DNA of 64,000 bases, from contig OY282558.1 of assembly GCA_958295665.1 (NCBI GenBank), positions 45,756,389 to 45,820,388 of the forward strand. The letters are read 5' to 3'. The position numbers were made by a program, and so were the translations under genes. Positions within the stretch are counted from its first letter, which is position 1. The number at the start of each line of letters is the position of its first letter. This stretch comes from Tipula vernalis. Lineage: Eukaryota; Arthropoda; Insecta; Diptera; Tipulidae. A model generated the notes under the pieces. The model did no database searches. It saw only the letters and a program-made list of their open reading frames with translations, and was not told the origin of the DNA. Positions 24,463 through 37,122 of this stretch are shown piece by piece.

Positions 24463-25071
24463 AAGGGTGTTCAAATTAGAGGTATCTTTTTAAATTTTAA
24501 ATAAAAGATATAAATTTTGTGAAATCTTTATTTATTTTTATTGGAAATTAAAGTACATTGGTTCCGGTTAATAATGAAAAAAAAAGTCGTTCAAGTAACC
24601 TCTTCTGCTAGCTTGGCAGGCTGTCAATCTTTTAATAAAATTTTGAATAATTTTTTCGCATAATGATGGTTCAATTAGTGATATTTGCTCGATGATGTTG
24701 TCTTAAGGTGTTGAACAGTTTGAAGACTATCCGCATAACCAACTTCTCTTTCAAACGATCGATTGATTCCGTTCCTGTGTGACATGTTGCACCTTCCTGT
24801 TCAAACCACATATTCTGCACATCAATATCTTCCAATTGACTCCACAAAAAGTTTCTAATCATCCCTCGATATCGAGCTCCATTTACAGTAATTGAATTGA
24901 ATTATTGGAAAAAATATGGACCAATTACCACCACCATACCAAGATCCCAATTCCAATTTTAACTAACAGGAATGTTTGTACTTGTCATTTGTCAAATATC
25001 ATATGGTACTCTAGTACCAAAAGTATAAATGGCGAAATATTTGAAAAAATACCTCAAATTTGAACATCCTT
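24463..25071 (-). mobile_element. Internally deleted mariner-like element with both ends
   Basis: The left end AAGGGTGTTCAAATTAGAGG is matched in reverse complement by the right end at about 25046-25071 (AAGGATGTTCAAATTTGAGG). Each is flanked by the TA dinucleotide at 24461-24462 and 25072-25073. At 609 bp it is about half the length of an autonomous mariner, and only a piece of transposase remains. It could have been mobilised in trans. Confidence 0.75.
24671..24862 (-). pseudogene. Mariner-like transposase fragment
   Basis: The 63-residue frame carries NMWFEQEGATCHTGTESI. This corresponds to the second catalytic block (QxDGATCHTA) of a Tc1/mariner subgroup common in insects, with the usual Asp position reading E-G here (EQEG rather than QQDG). 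The N-terminal helix-turn-helix and the last acidic block are missing. It lies inside the 609-bp element. Confidence 0.7.
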
Positions 25072-25279
25072 TACATATTTGAATACTGTTAAAGTTAGCC
25101 GAAAATTGTCAGCCGAAAGTAAAAAATTAAGTCGTAAACAGTCGACAGTGTTTAGCCGAAAATTACTATGGATGCATGGATAGCATTGAAGATTTTTGTC
25201 AATATTCTTAAGTGACAAAACCTGCCTGCTCGTGGAAAATTATGGAAAACTCGCGAAACCCAAAAAAATATTTAGAATT

Positions 25280-25560
25280 GATACAAAATCAGCGTCTAGA
25301 GTGTTATGACAACAGCCAGCTATCACAAGAAAAAAAAGTTCAATAAAAATTTCCTACGAGAATTCGATGTTCCAAAATTCATTAGTAACTTTGCATAAAA
25401 TCAGCCTCTAGAGTGTTACGTCTGGAGATGCATTACATTGATGTGACTTGTCAATAGCTATGGCAGGAAAAATTTAGTTCAAGTTTCCCGTAGGATATCT
25501 GGGAAAATTCGATTTTCCAAAAATTATTAGAAACTTTGTATAAAATCAGCTTGGTGTTAT
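25280..25560. repeat. Three diverged tandem units next to mariner remnant
   Basis: The phrase AAAATCAGC.TCTAGAGTGTTA occurs at about 25284 and 25396, and in shortened form (AAAATCAGCTTGGTGTTA) at about 25541. Each later unit is preceded by TTCCAAAA.TT.ATTAG.AACTTTG. The second and third are followed by TTGATGTGACTTGT or TTCATGTGATTTGT. The third unit runs straight into the mariner remnant. Confidence 0.6.
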
Positions 25561-26230
25561 ATATTGAGATGGATTACTTTCATGTGATTTGTAAATCGAA
25601 AGCAACAGTCAAAAACGTAAGTTAAATCGCAGCTGCGTGGTGGCCAATTGACAACTCCATTACGGCTGATTATTCGATCCCCGAAGATAGTGTGCAAAAG
25701 ACCGATTGTTTCGTTTGCTGTGTGGCAAGTCGTGCCGTCCTGTTGAAACCAAATGTCATGTGTGTCCTCCTCTTGAATTTTGGGTACCAAAAATTCGTTT
25801 ATCATGACTCGGTAACGCTCCCCATAGAGCAAGATGGCGAGTTGAAATTGATGGATGCTCAGACACATTCTCAGCAACAGCTGCAATGGTCTTGGATGTA
25901 CGCGCTGTTAACGCGAGTTAATGCAAGTGCACTTGTTGGTTTATCCAATAACAATCAAGTTTCACGAACTCGCTTCACAAATTAATAAACAAATTGCCTT
26001 GTAGGCATTTCATTTCTACTGAATTGTCCACGTAAATTTCTTACATTTTGGGTAGAAGACTCACCACTTTGAAAGTAAGTTTTCAATATTTCCCAATTTT
26101 GTTCAAGCGTAATGCAACCTATTTCGTAAATGTCAAAAATTAAACTAATTTTCTGTCTTAACACGAAGAAGTAAGTGTCGCACTCGAAATAACCGATACT
26201 TGAAATTGCAAACGCTAGATTGACCATCAT
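25557..26230 (-). pseudogene. Second mariner-like transposase remnant
   Basis: On the minus strand an N-terminal part (26230-25982) contains ITLEQNWEILKTYFQSGESS, typical of the first helix-turn-helix of this mariner subgroup. After a frame break and a deletion the catalytic part (about 25886-25557) has VPKIQEEDTHDIWFQQDGTT, CHTANETIGLL, DRIISR and NWPPRSCDLT. This is the QQDGxTCHT...WPPRSxDLTP pattern. The middle of the protein (first catalytic Asp) is missing or out of frame. It is related to, but distinct from, the neighbouring 609-bp element. No terminal repeats were found. Confidence 0.75.
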
Positions 26231-27199
26231 CTTATATTTTCCTTAGTTAATAATTTATGGGCAGGTGAAAAAACCCAAATTCAAATAGAAACCGCATTAA
26301 AGCAATATTATTGGTTAGAGGAAAGCACGAAACGTGTGAAAAAATTTACGAAGATATTTCGAAAAATAATGATTTAAAAATTGCGATATGTTTTTAAGTT
26401 TTTATGCAAAAACAAGAAAATTCAAAATCCCAAATAAATTTTCATTTATTGATTCTCAATTCTTTCATTATCTCAATTTAACGAAATATGAACACACACC
26501 ACTTTCAAAATATTCGACATAATACCAAAAGATATTTACATATAGTACATCTGTTTACCTAATTTTAATACAGAACCAGCAACAAGTCGATCGTTTTATG
26601 TTTTCGTTTCATTAGATTTGTTGTTGGTTTTTTATTATGTCATGCGAAACAAAAAACAAAAAAAAGGACGGTAAACATTCTTTATGAATGAAAATATATT
26701 TTTGAACACAATAACCAAAGACCCAATCCATTTGAGATTTTTAGTACTATTTTTAGACACTTCAGCTGGTATGGCGCTTTGAAATTTGCGGTGTCATACT
26801 CTCTATCTGTTTACTCAATGATATAACATAAGTAGGTATAACATAAAATATCTGTAAGACATAATTTATCTTTATTATTTAAGGAATTAATATTTATTTA
26901 ATACCAATAGGTTTCTTGTATATTTTTGTTTAAAGATAAATGCTTAGAAAATTTTTATTTACAAATGATGACATATCATTATGGCTCTTTTGTCTAGAAG
27001 GCTCTGGTGCCCTTTCTCAAGTAGCAGAGAAGATTTAGGGCTCCACGTAACTCTCCGCAAGTTTAAAGTATCTAGATCTTCCTGTTCCTTTGCTCTCCTA
27101 AAACCGGTTTCATATAATCAGTTAATAAAAGAAACGTCAGCATTTACGAAAATAGTGTGTGTCTAATGAAAAGTTAAAACAGCATTATAGTAAAATTTA
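26231..27199. other. AT-rich non-coding stretch
   Basis: No gene or clear repeat is recognised. Confidence 0.4.
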
Positions 27200-27775
27200 A
27201 TGAGTGTTGGGCGGCCAGTACTTTATAAAAAAATGGAGGTGTGGCCAACACACGACTTTCTTTTACGAACAAAGAATTTTGAGAAGTTTTATTGTTTTTT
27301 ATAATTTTTAATTTTTTTTTTTTTTTAATTTTTTTTTTTTTTAATTTTTAAATTTTTAATTTTTTTTTTAATTTTTTATTTTTTTATTTTTATTTGTTTT
27401 TAATTTTTGGAAACATTTTATTTCTAGTAGTTTTTTGTAAACCTCATACTTTTTAAGATATTTGCAAAATAAATTTACTGGACCAAGGGAGTGGCCACTT
27501 CCGGTTAGCCGATTTGAAATAATTTTCACTGGGACCTCCCAATTTATCAAAAAAGCTTAAATCTGAAGTTTCAGTTCGATTGGTTAAACCAACTGGGCTG
27601 TAGAGAGGACACAGACAGACTGACAGACTGACAGACTGACAGACTGACAGACAGACACCATTTCGAAACCCACTTTTTCGGACTCAGGGGACCTCAAAAC
27701 AGATAAATCTCTAAAAATCTCAAGGTCCAAAATTTTCATGATTACTATACTTTATTTTACTAGAGTAAAAGAAAG
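27200..27775 (+). repeat. Dispersed repeat with poly(T)/A tract and TGACAGAC microsatellite
   Basis: The order is GGCGGCCAGTACTTTATAAAA, ACGAACAAAGAATTTTGAGAAG, a 120-bp T/A low-complexity run (27296-27415), and CAGTTCGATTGGTTAAACC. Next come five or so copies of ACTGACAG (27609-27655), then ACCATTTCGAAACCCACTTT and GGACTCAGGGGACCTCAAAA. The last parts resemble non-coding repeats seen repeatedly in insect genomes, often near the ends of non-autonomous elements. The family was not determined. Confidence 0.5.
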
Positions 27776-30395
27776 TAAAAATTAAGTCCACCAAGAACCC
27801 GAGTCTGAAATTTATTACCCTCTTTATTACACAGCTAATCAAAAATAACGGGCCGCAAAACAAAAAATAAAAGACAAAACTCATCTTTCTAGTTTTCTAA
27901 TCAAAAGATACAAATTTTAATTAAATGAATGAAAAAGGACTTAAAATATTAAAAGTACGAATACAGGAAAATACAAAAACAAAAATAATTTATCAAAAAG
28001 CTCTTTAATTTTTTCTCGTTTGCATTTTCTTGTTTTTTGTAATTTTCTTAAAACCGTATTACCTTTTTTCGTGCAAACTTCTTATCTCTCAAGGATAAAG
28101 AAATTGTATTTAAGAAAAATAGGAAAACAAATCTTGTATATAATATAATGACATGAAAAATGTCAATACAATTTTTTAATTTATTGAAAGGAAAATATTT
28201 TTGGTTGGTTGTTGTTGTTGTTGTTGTTGTTGTGAATCCCTTTATTTATTTTTGACGTGCCCGATAGGGAAAATCAATCATTTCAGTATATAGTATATAT
28301 CTATATGGCTACATTGTAACCTTTTTTTTTTTGTCGCCTTGAATATATTACTACTTAATTCACCTGCGTGGCATTAAAGATTGTTTTGGGTGGGACACGG
28401 GATGTATTCGTTTGATGAATTAAATCTGAATTATTTTCCCAAATCAATTTCATTTAATTGAAGTTAATCTTATCGTACTAATAGAAAATGATGCTTTGAA
28501 TATAAATGTGATCCCGCGGTTTGGTATAATCTTTAAAATATAAACTTTTGTAATTGGATTTCGCGACACTTTGTTGGTTCATAGATAAAAAGAATATACA
28601 TACATATATAGTATATGTATATAACAACCCATGTAAGCTGTTTAATTAAAAAGCACAATAAAATGTGCGCTTTGTTTTTTTTTTGTCTATATCAGTGAAC
28701 TACAATTCTGCTTGAAATAGTACAGTATAAAAGCATCACACATGACAATGATTATATTTTATTAAAGTACACCACCCCTTTATTTATATGTACATACAAC
28801 AGTATACATATTTGTATATATGCCGCTTCCCGTACCAACTTCGTGCCAATATTGTGATGGACTGGTGGTGTTTTCATTTTTCAAATTATGAATATACATG
28901 TTATTCTAACAAACAACACCGAATTTTTATAAAAAAAAACATTCATTTTTACATCGTAATGTTTAGTGTTGTGATGTGCAAAAAAAACAACTAGAGACGA
29001 AGTAGAAAGGTGTTCATCGTGATGTGCTAAAAAAGAGAGTATAACTCCTCCGCCATCCCCAATTTTTGTTGTTTATGTATATATGTTGTTATTATTTAAC
29101 ATTTGAGTAAATTCGTCATAACATTATATATCGCCATCTCCAGCACCATCACTCCCTCTCGTATATTTGTACGTAAGACAATATTGTGAAAATTGAAAAA
29201 AAAGTTCTTCCAAAAGATAGTAAAAATGAAATTATTTAAGTAACACATATACAACAATTGGTTAAGGAGGGGTTTTAAGTGTCGACCGGTGTGAAATGCA
29301 AATGATTCACAACCACTCCAATTTCGCTATATGTGTGCACTTAGATGTTGGTTTTTGGTGTGCGCTTCGCTTTCTAGATGTTCCCATATTATATACATGC
29401 TGGGTATACTTACTCTATTGATTTTTAATTCAAAACAAACAGAAACAAGAAAAAAACATGTCTCGTATTTTGACTTTTGACAAGTATGTACTATAATAAA
29501 AAAAAAAAAAAAACTTGACGTCATATCACCGCATATAATATCATATGTATATAATACTGTGTGCCATCTATCTACACTCTCTTGAGATAGGACATAAAAA
29601 AAAATGTATACAACAGAAGATATAAAATGGATTTTACATACATTGTACAATGTACATATAAATGAGCCATATATACAGAAGAATTTTCCATTGTTGGGAA
29701 AATTGGTTTTATCCATATTTATATATCCAGCCATATGTAATGTCTATTAAGATACCACTTTTACCATTATGCACATGTTACAACGCGCACTTGAAATATT
29801 CAATAAGAAAATTTTCTTGTTATGTTTATTTATTTATTACCAACACTTTATTGTATATATGTGTATGCAGTATATTTTATGATGGTGGATATTGGCTGGT
29901 TAAAATCAAACTTTTTTTTTGCGACTTGTTTATGTACACAAATCGATTAGTTTTGGATGAAATTTGATTTTAAAGTTTTATGAAAAAGCATAAGCTTTTG
30001 GGGTAAAGCAAATTATCATACCATTTTATCCTTGGGCTAAAAAGGAGGATTAGAAATATTTGAAATCGTGAAGCTTTTTATTTTTTTTTTATTTTAAGAA
30101 AAGTACTTACGATTATAATTTATAAAATTTGAATATGAAGTGAAAATTTGATGTCGCTATGGATTTTATGATGACGCATTTTATGTTGTTAGATTTATGA
30201 TTTAGGCTTGATAATTTTACATTTTGAAGAAAATCGTAAACTGAAAAACCATGGAGAATTTACAATAGGATGATGTATATAGAATCTGTGATGTTCACTT
30301 ACAAATTTTCAATGACATTTGTAATTTGTGAGCTTACGACTTAAACATTTTCGTCAAAAAATGAATTATATCAAACTTTCAATTAATTTGACAAG
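27776..30395. other. AT-rich non-coding stretch
   Basis: No gene is recognised. Poly(T) and poly(A) tracts (28322, 28675, 29496) and TATATGTATATA-type runs (28598-28624, 29540-29560) are frequent, as expected of fly intron or intergenic DNA. Confidence 0.45.
28205..28232 (+). repeat. GTT microsatellite
   Basis: About eight uninterrupted GTT triplets. Confidence 0.9.
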
Positions 30396-30479
30396 AACAT
30401 CGTCTTTCTTTAGGATTTTGACAACAACAGCATTTTACAATGATGCGTATTTCAATATGTGATGTAAACTGTATATTTA

Positions 30480-30660
30480 CACTAAATGCCTGAATCTGAA
30501 GCTGAATTGCTTTAGTGTTTTTAAGATAATTTAAACGTTTTCTATTTCGAGCTTATTCTAAACAGTCTAAGTAAACATAATAAATGGGCTCAACTTTGAC
30601 AAAACATTGAGTAAGAATTAACCTCAACATTGAAAATCACAATTAAATGAAATTTTAATA
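30480..30660. repeat. Repeat R, copy next to LINE copy A
   Basis: The block TGAAGCTGAATT.C..TAGTG.TTTTTAA through ACTTTGACAAAAC.TTGAG.AAGAATTAACCTCAACAT.GAAAATCA is similar in order and spacing to 40625-40805. It is non-coding. It might be part of the LINE family's untranslated DNA or an independent repeat. Confidence 0.6.
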
Positions 30661-30679
30661 ATTTTGGTCAACGACGAAT

Positions 30680-33600
30680 TTGGAAAGAAATCTGTTACTA
30701 GTGAGCGTGTATGTAACCCAGGTGCGTGATGAAGATGAAAGGAAAAAAACTTTGAGTGACTTTAAAAAATTCTTTGAGTGGGATTGTATGTGGAGAATGC
30801 GCATGCGAGAATGTGGGGTTGTTTTGACAGTTGCGCAAGAGGAAAACGGTTGGCCGACCTGATTCAAGACTCCGATGTGGTGCTCTTGAATGATGGAAGG
30901 CCAACTAGACTGGCGAATGTGGGAGGCACGGCCAGCGCAATAGATTTGTCTATGACAACTATTGAACTGGCCTGCCGGGTCACTTGGAATGTTGAAGAAA
31001 AGAATTTGGGTGGTGATCATTTCATGATCAAAATGATCATGAATGATAATCGAGTGTTTAGGAAAAAACGTGAATCAATGAATAACAGGAAATGGGTGAA
31101 TGAGATGAATGAGATTCTCGGAGAAAATGAAATAAATCAAAGCCAATTAGATACTAACTGTGTACAAAAATTGTAGATATGAAAGAGATTAATGTGAATT
31201 GTTGGTGGAACAATGAATTTCAATTCTGGTATAAAAGGAAGCAAATAGCCTTGCGTGAATATAATAGGAATAGGAGTAGTGAGAATAAGATTATATATGG
31301 TGAAATGAACGGAAAATTGAAAAAGGCTATTCGCAGAGCAAAAAGGAAAAGTTGGCGGGAATATGTGTCCCAAATGACACATAGAACCACAACTAAGGAT
31401 GTATGGAGTTTATTTAATAGGGTGAATGGTAAACATTTTAATGTGAACAATGTGGTATGTGAGAACAGAGAAAAAGGTGAAGCATTTATAAGAATGGTAT
31501 TGAATGTTAGCAATGATTTGAATGTAATAAATGAAGTTGATAGAATGAGTAGAAATGAAAGAATGGATTGTAAGTATGAATGGGGAGAGTTCCTGATGGT
31601 GTTGGATATATCAAAATCTACCACTCGAGGGACGGACCGAATAAGTTACAAAATGATTCGGTTGTTGAGTGACTCAGCAAAACATAATTTGCCTGAGATA
31701 CTCAACAAAGTGTGGATGAGTTCAAAAATACCGGACAAACGGAAAGAGAGCAGGGTGGTTCCCATCCCTAAACGGGATAGATATCCAAATGTGGCAACAA
31801 ATTATCGAGCCATATGTATGTTAAATGTTTTTATAAAAATTTTAAATGGAATGATGAAAGAACAAATGGAAGATTTTGTGAATGAAAATAATTTGTTACC
31901 ATCGACAACATTTGGATTTCGAAAGAACCACTCTGCAATCGAGTGTGTAGAAAAGTTTGTTTGGGAAGTAAGAAAGGATAATATGAAAGCTGTTGCGATA
32001 TTCTTGGACATTGAAAGAGCTTATGATTATGTGGTTCCATGAAAATTACAACAAATTCTTTCGAATTTTGGATTTTCACGGAAAGTATGTATGTGGATAA
32101 AAGATTTTATGACTGAGAGAAAAATGGTTCTGAATGGAAGTGGTTTTAGGTTGGAGGGAGTGGCAAATGTTGGACTTCCGCAAGGAAGTAGAATATCTCC
32201 AGCTCTGTTCAACCTATATACCAGCGAGATACACCACATCAATGCAGACAACCAAATCGTTCTGCAATTTGCAGACGATTTTGTAGTAATTGGAAAAGGG
32301 TATTAGTATTGTTGATGTGGCGGCTCATAGAGCGCAAAAGGGAGGAAATGATTTAATTCAAAAACTTAAAATGTTGAATCCTAATAAGTGTGCTTATACG
32401 AGTTTCAGAACAAAGGTGGCAAATGTTAATATAAGGGTTGATAGTCACAGAATTAAACAAGTAAATGCGTACAGGTATTTGTGTATTTCGATCGATAGAC
32501 GAATGAATTTTGGGAAGCACATGAAAATTTTGGCAGATAACTGCAAGGAACGTTTAAATGTGGTTAAACGGGTGAGCAAACCTAAGTGGGGCGCTCATCC
32601 GAGTGTGACTGATTGTTAAGGAAGGCCCTTATATCCTCTAAAATTGAGAATATAGTATTAGTGTGTATGGGAATGGTTCGAAAGGGGCTTTTAGCCAACT
32701 CAACCCCAATACACACCCTGTGGTCTGAAATGGGTGATTCACCTCTTGATTTCAAGAGAGAGTGGATCACAGTGAGAGAGTCGCTGAGAATGATAACTAA
32801 GAAAAATGAGTTTTGGAATGAGATGATAGTAAGATTACAAAGTAGGGCGGTGTACAAACCGACATATCGAACTAGCATTGCACTTGAAAATTTGAACAGT
32901 TTCTGAGTATAGGCAATGCTGGTCCGCAACCCGTTTCTAATAATTTTACTGCATGTTTGAATATGGAGGAATATAATAAGGGAATGAATGAAGTTATCGC
33001 CAAAATTATGTTTGGGAAAATCAGTCGGCGGTATGTGCAAAATGATATCGTTTATACAGATGCTAGTGTGAATGAGAATGGAGTGGGTGTTGGTGTCTTC
33101 ATGCCTGGTAAGAATGTTGAAAAGTATTTTAAAGTGGACAAAAGCATCTGTATAATGAACGCTGAACTGATTGGAATGCTTGAAGGAATTAAACTGGCTG
33201 TGAATGAAGGGGAAAGGAAAATAGTAATATTTTCCGATTCCCAGAGTGGTTTATGTTTGCTAAAATGTGGAGTTGGAAGGGAAGGCAATGTGTATGTTGA
33301 TTAGATCTTTGAATGCGTTCGAGACTGTCAACGTGATGTGACCATACAATGGGAATGAAAGAGCCGATATGTTAGCAAAGAAGGGTACATTGAATGACAT
33401 GGTTCAGGAGTACGAAGGGAAAGATGCAAGAGACGTACTTCGAATGTTTCAGATGAATCTGTGGAGAAAATGGGGGAGTGAATTTAACGAGAAAAGTGTA
33501 ACGAAAGGAATGAAGTACAGAGTGCTCCGTGCTACTCCTTTGAGAATTCCGTTCTTTAAGGAGCTCAAAGGAGATACGCGAATGTTGCGAACTGTTGAGA

Positions 33601-33752
33601 GAATCAGGCTGAACCATGGAAACTGGAAGGATTGCTTGTGGAAACGTCATTTGAGTGAGGACAAAGATTGTGAGTTGTACATCTCATATTGGTTTGTCCT
33701 AAATACAACCAATACAGGTTTAAGTTCAACATCCTTCGGATTTAATTTTTAA
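30680..33752 (+). pseudogene. LINE ORF2: endonuclease, reverse transcriptase, RNase H (copy A)
   Basis: The frames join in order. The end of an APE endonuclease (GKRLADLIQDSDVVLLNDG, then GTASAIDLSMTT and GGDHFMIKMIM, about 30840-31030) comes first. Reverse transcriptase follows from 31179 (ATNYRAICMLNVFIKILNG, FGFRKNHSAIECVEKF, VAIFLDIERAYD; after a TGA at 32041, NVGLPQGSRISPALFNLYTS and catalytic FADD at about 32271). A thumb part (YRYLCISIDRRM, about 32475) and RNase H (DIVYTDASVNENGVGVGVF, NAELIGMLEGI, VIFSDSQSGL, about 33050-33260) come next. A C-terminal ADMLAKKGT part ends at 33752. There are at least six stops or frameshifts, and the N-terminal half of the endonuclease is missing or unreadable. 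RNase H and an FADD core fit the I/LOA group. Confidence 0.85.
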
Positions 33753-34239
33753 TTAATTTTTATTTAAAAGTTTAATTTTTTTTTTTTGCTATTGAAATAT
33801 GAATTAAAAAGATGTAAATAAAAATTGTACAATTTGGAGTTCTGGCGTTACGGCGCTAATGTATGTAGGAGCCAGGTCTAATAAAAAAACAAAAAAAAAA
33901 TAAAAAAATAATAATTTTAACAACAACAACGTCTCTCTTTAGGATTTTGACAACAACAATACTACCCAATTCAAGCGGAGGCGGGTAATCCCTTTACGTA
34001 CGTTGTATGGTACCTTTTAATTATAAATGTGTAAATAAGTGAAAGAATTGTTGTTGGTTAGATAAATATATGAAGTTTTGACGCCAAAAAAGATTTGTTG
34101 GTTAAGTATCTGACCAACAATAATATGAATGTGAATATGAGGAGTACAAATTTCTTTCCAAACCAAGAAGTATCGTAACAGTATGACGCTCAAACATGTA
34201 CTGCTATCCGAGTTTTTAGTTGTGGAAGCTGTAACCGTC

Positions 34240-35148
34240 CTAGCAACTAATTTGGTAGGAAATCTGACACAATAAGTATGTATATAACCTAAGTACATAA
34301 TGAGATGAAAGGCAAAAGCCTTGAATAATTTTAAGAAACTGTTTGAGTGAACTTATGTGAACTTGATTCTCGGAGAACATGAAATAAATCAAAGTCAGTT
34401 GGATAGTGAAATAGAACGACTGAATGAAAATTGAAATAACGGTGAAATAAAGGAGTTCAATTCTGGTATGAAAGTTGTTGTTGAGTGAATCAGCAAAACA
34501 TAATTTGCTTGAAACACTCAACAAAGTACGGATCAGTTTAAAAATACCAGATAAATGGAAAGAGAGTAGGATGGTCCCTATTCCTAAACGGGATAGATAT
34601 GTATGGTGAATGTTTTTATATCTATGTGGAAGGTGTCCGTGTGGATAAAAGATTTTATAAGTGAAAGAAAAATTATTTTGAATGGAAGTGGGTGTAAGTT
34701 GGAGGGAGTGGCGAATGTTGGCCTTCCGCAAGGAAGTAAAATATCGCCAGCCCTTTTCAACCTATATACCAGCGAGATACACCGCATCAATACCGAAAAT
34801 CAAATCATTCTACAATTTGTATTAATGTGGAAAGTATTGGAAAAATAAAAATGTTAAATTCTAGAGTGAATCCTAATAAGTGTGATTATATGTGTTTTAG
34901 AACGAATGACGTAAATCTAGACATTAAGGTGGATAATAATAGAATTGAACATGTGAACACGTACAGGTATTTGGGTATTTGGATTGATAGGCGCATGAAA
35001 TTTGGGAAGCACAAGAAAATTTTGGCAGATAACTGCAGGGATCGTACAAATGTGATTAATCGGTTGAGTAAACCTAAATGGGGCGATCACCCCAGTGTAA
35101 CTGATATGCTAAGAAATGCCCTTATGTCCTCCAAAATTGAAAATATAT
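34240..35148 (+). pseudogene. LINE copy B, 5' part: internally deleted relative of copy A
   Basis: The order follows copy A but with gaps. Segments match copy A near 30700, 31120, 31660, 31740, then 32080-32230 (NVGLPQGSKISPALFNLYTS) and 32360-32650 (VNPNKCDYMCFR, YRYLGIWIDRRMKFGKH). Most of the reverse transcriptase palm, including the catalytic Asp pair, has been lost in deletions of several hundred bases. Homology stops at 35148 (AAAATTGAAAATATA), where the BEL/Pao segment begins, and resumes at 39894. Copies A and B differ by many substitutions, so they are separate old insertions and not a recent duplication. Confidence 0.8.
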
Positions 35149-35162
35149 CGAGTAGACGATTT

Positions 35163-37102
35163 TATTCAAAATGAATTACCAACGGCAGTAGATTTTGAAG
35201 TAGACTTACGTTTAAATTCATTAGAAAAATATTTTGAATATTTTGAATCTAACCAAACGGTAATGCCGTAAGAAGAATTAGACATAAATGAATCAAAAAC
35301 CAATTCCCGAGCAACCATTGAGGAAAAATATCATAAATTAAAATCTGCATTGTTAGTTGAGATTAGTCGAAAAAAAAACGAAGCTAGAACACATATGAAA
35401 CCTGAACTAATCGAAGAAAATGTCACTAATTTAGAGCTACCTAAAATTAAGTTAGCTTCATTTTCTGGAGAATTTATGAATTGGATTCCGTTTTATGAAA
35501 CATTTAAATCACTGGTGCATAAAAATAAACGGTTAGATGACATCCAGAAATTTCACCATTTGAGGAGTAGCTTAACGGGCGCAGCGTTCAATAGAATTAG
35601 GTCATTGGAGGTCATTGCAACAAATTATCCCGCTGCTATTAAACTCCTAACCGATAGATATGACAATCAAAAGTTAGTAGCGCAAGATCATATTAAAGCA
35701 CTCTTTAATTTGCCAGTTATGGACAAAGGATCTTCAGTCAAATTACGAGACTTGATTGACAGTCTTAACAATCACCTAAACTCTTTGAAAGGTCTTGGAC
35801 GGCCGAGAACTGCTCAATGGGATGACTTAATCATCTATATGGTACTACAAAGACTAGATCCATTTACGAGAACAAAATGGGAGGATGAGTGTCCTCATGA
35901 TAGATTAGCTAGGTTGGATGAACTTTTGACGTTTTTCGACAGACGGTACCACACCTTAGAAAGTCTTAGTTTATTAAAGGAGCAAACAGAACAAACAGCC
36001 ACAGTTCTACCTAGCAAGCCTTACAATAATCAGAAAAATATTCGTCAAGGAACTTCTAACAAGTTTCGCTTCATTAAATAACGTTTATACCCCGGTATCA
36101 TCGCTCGTCTCGTGAACCACTACAGTTAGAATTTGTTCGTATTGCGCTATGCCAAAACCCAACATATACAGATGCAGGCGCTTTATCAACCTTTCAATAA
36201 ATCAACGACAGGAAGCAGTTTCTCGTCTGCACTTGTGTTCAAATTGTCTGCTTGATGGTTCTCATACTGCGAACTCGTGCAAACAATCAGGATGTCATGA
36301 GTATTCAGCCAAACATCACACGTATCTACATCAGTATATAATATCGAGTTCTAATCAAAATATAAATAATAACACTGCTCAGTCGGAAGCTCAAAGCCAA
36401 GGTTTCATTAGTCAGCCAGCTGTATCAGACAGCTTTCATGCAACTGTTGGTTCGATTATGTCAAATGAATCAACTACTAGAATCAAGTCACAATGTAAAG
36501 TCATATTGGCTACAGCCATAATACACGTACTAGACAAGTACGGGTTACCCGTAGCGTGTAGAGTCCTACTTGATTCAGGATTACAATTGCACTTCATCAC
36601 AGAAAATTTGGCCCAAAAATTAGGAGTTAAGCGCTTCAATATCCTTAGCCCTATCGCTGGGATTGGCAACTGTGAGGTTAATGCTAAGGAAGGCACTATT
36701 CTTACAATTAAATTCCGCCTTAGCCAATTCTCCACAACAATCGAAGCATTAATATTGCCTAGAATTACTGGACATCAACCAAGCAACTTTATTGATATCC
36801 ACAACTGGCCACTTCCACATAACATAGAGTTAGCGGATCCCAAGTTCAACCATCCACAAACAATAGACATGTTGATTGGGGCCGAGCTCTACTGTTCACT
36901 AATGTTGGAAGGACAAATAAAACTCGACGATAATACGCCAGTACTGCAAAACACAGCCTTCGGTTGGATCATCACTGGTAGAACTATGTCGCCGCAACCA
37001 ATTATCCACTGCAATATGGTCTCTACAGTTCCTAGTCCATCGTTGGAGCAGCTATTTCATAAATTCTGTGAACTGGAAAGACACGACTCTCCAACGAACT
37101 AA
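35163..37102 (+). pseudogene. BEL/Pao gag and protease (copy at 35 kb)
   Basis: The gag part has ELPKIKLASFSGEFMNWIPF, DDIQKFHHLRSSLTGAAF and WEDECPHDRLARLDELLTFF, the pattern of the gag domain shared by BEL/Pao elements. After a frame break at 36081, zinc knuckles follow (HLCSNCLLDGSHTANSC and CHEYSAKHHTYLH). The aspartic protease centre is VLLDSGLQLHFITE (about 36560), and MLIGAELYCSLM and AFGWIITGR lie at its end. There is an in-frame stop near 35268 and another break at 37102. Gag packages element RNA and the protease would cut the polyprotein. Confidence 0.85.
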
Positions 37103-37122
37103 TACACTTTCGAGGAATAGGA

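Larger units (their letters stand above)
30431..33920 (+). mobile_element. I-like LINE copy A with candidate target duplication
   Basis: This spans endonuclease, reverse transcriptase and RNase H coding sequence and ends in an A/TAA-rich tail (33880-33920). A 28-30-bp sequence, CGTCTYTCTTTAGGATTTTG followed by ACAACAAC, lies just before it (about 30401-30429) and directly after the tail (about 33930-33958), with one mismatch. This would suit a LINE target-site duplication. The caveat is that 30480-30660 also resembles DNA at 40.5-40.8 kb. Confidence 0.65.

Noticed and set aside
27296..27415. Poly(T) stretch as a LINE poly(A) tail on the minus strand
   Set aside because: It lies in the middle of a longer repeat, is mixed T and A, and has no coding remnant beside it.
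29327..29967. Overlapping open frames of 101-135 residues on both strands
   Set aside because: Composition is that of AT-rich random sequence with Cys/Tyr/Phe-rich translation. No motifs or splice signals.
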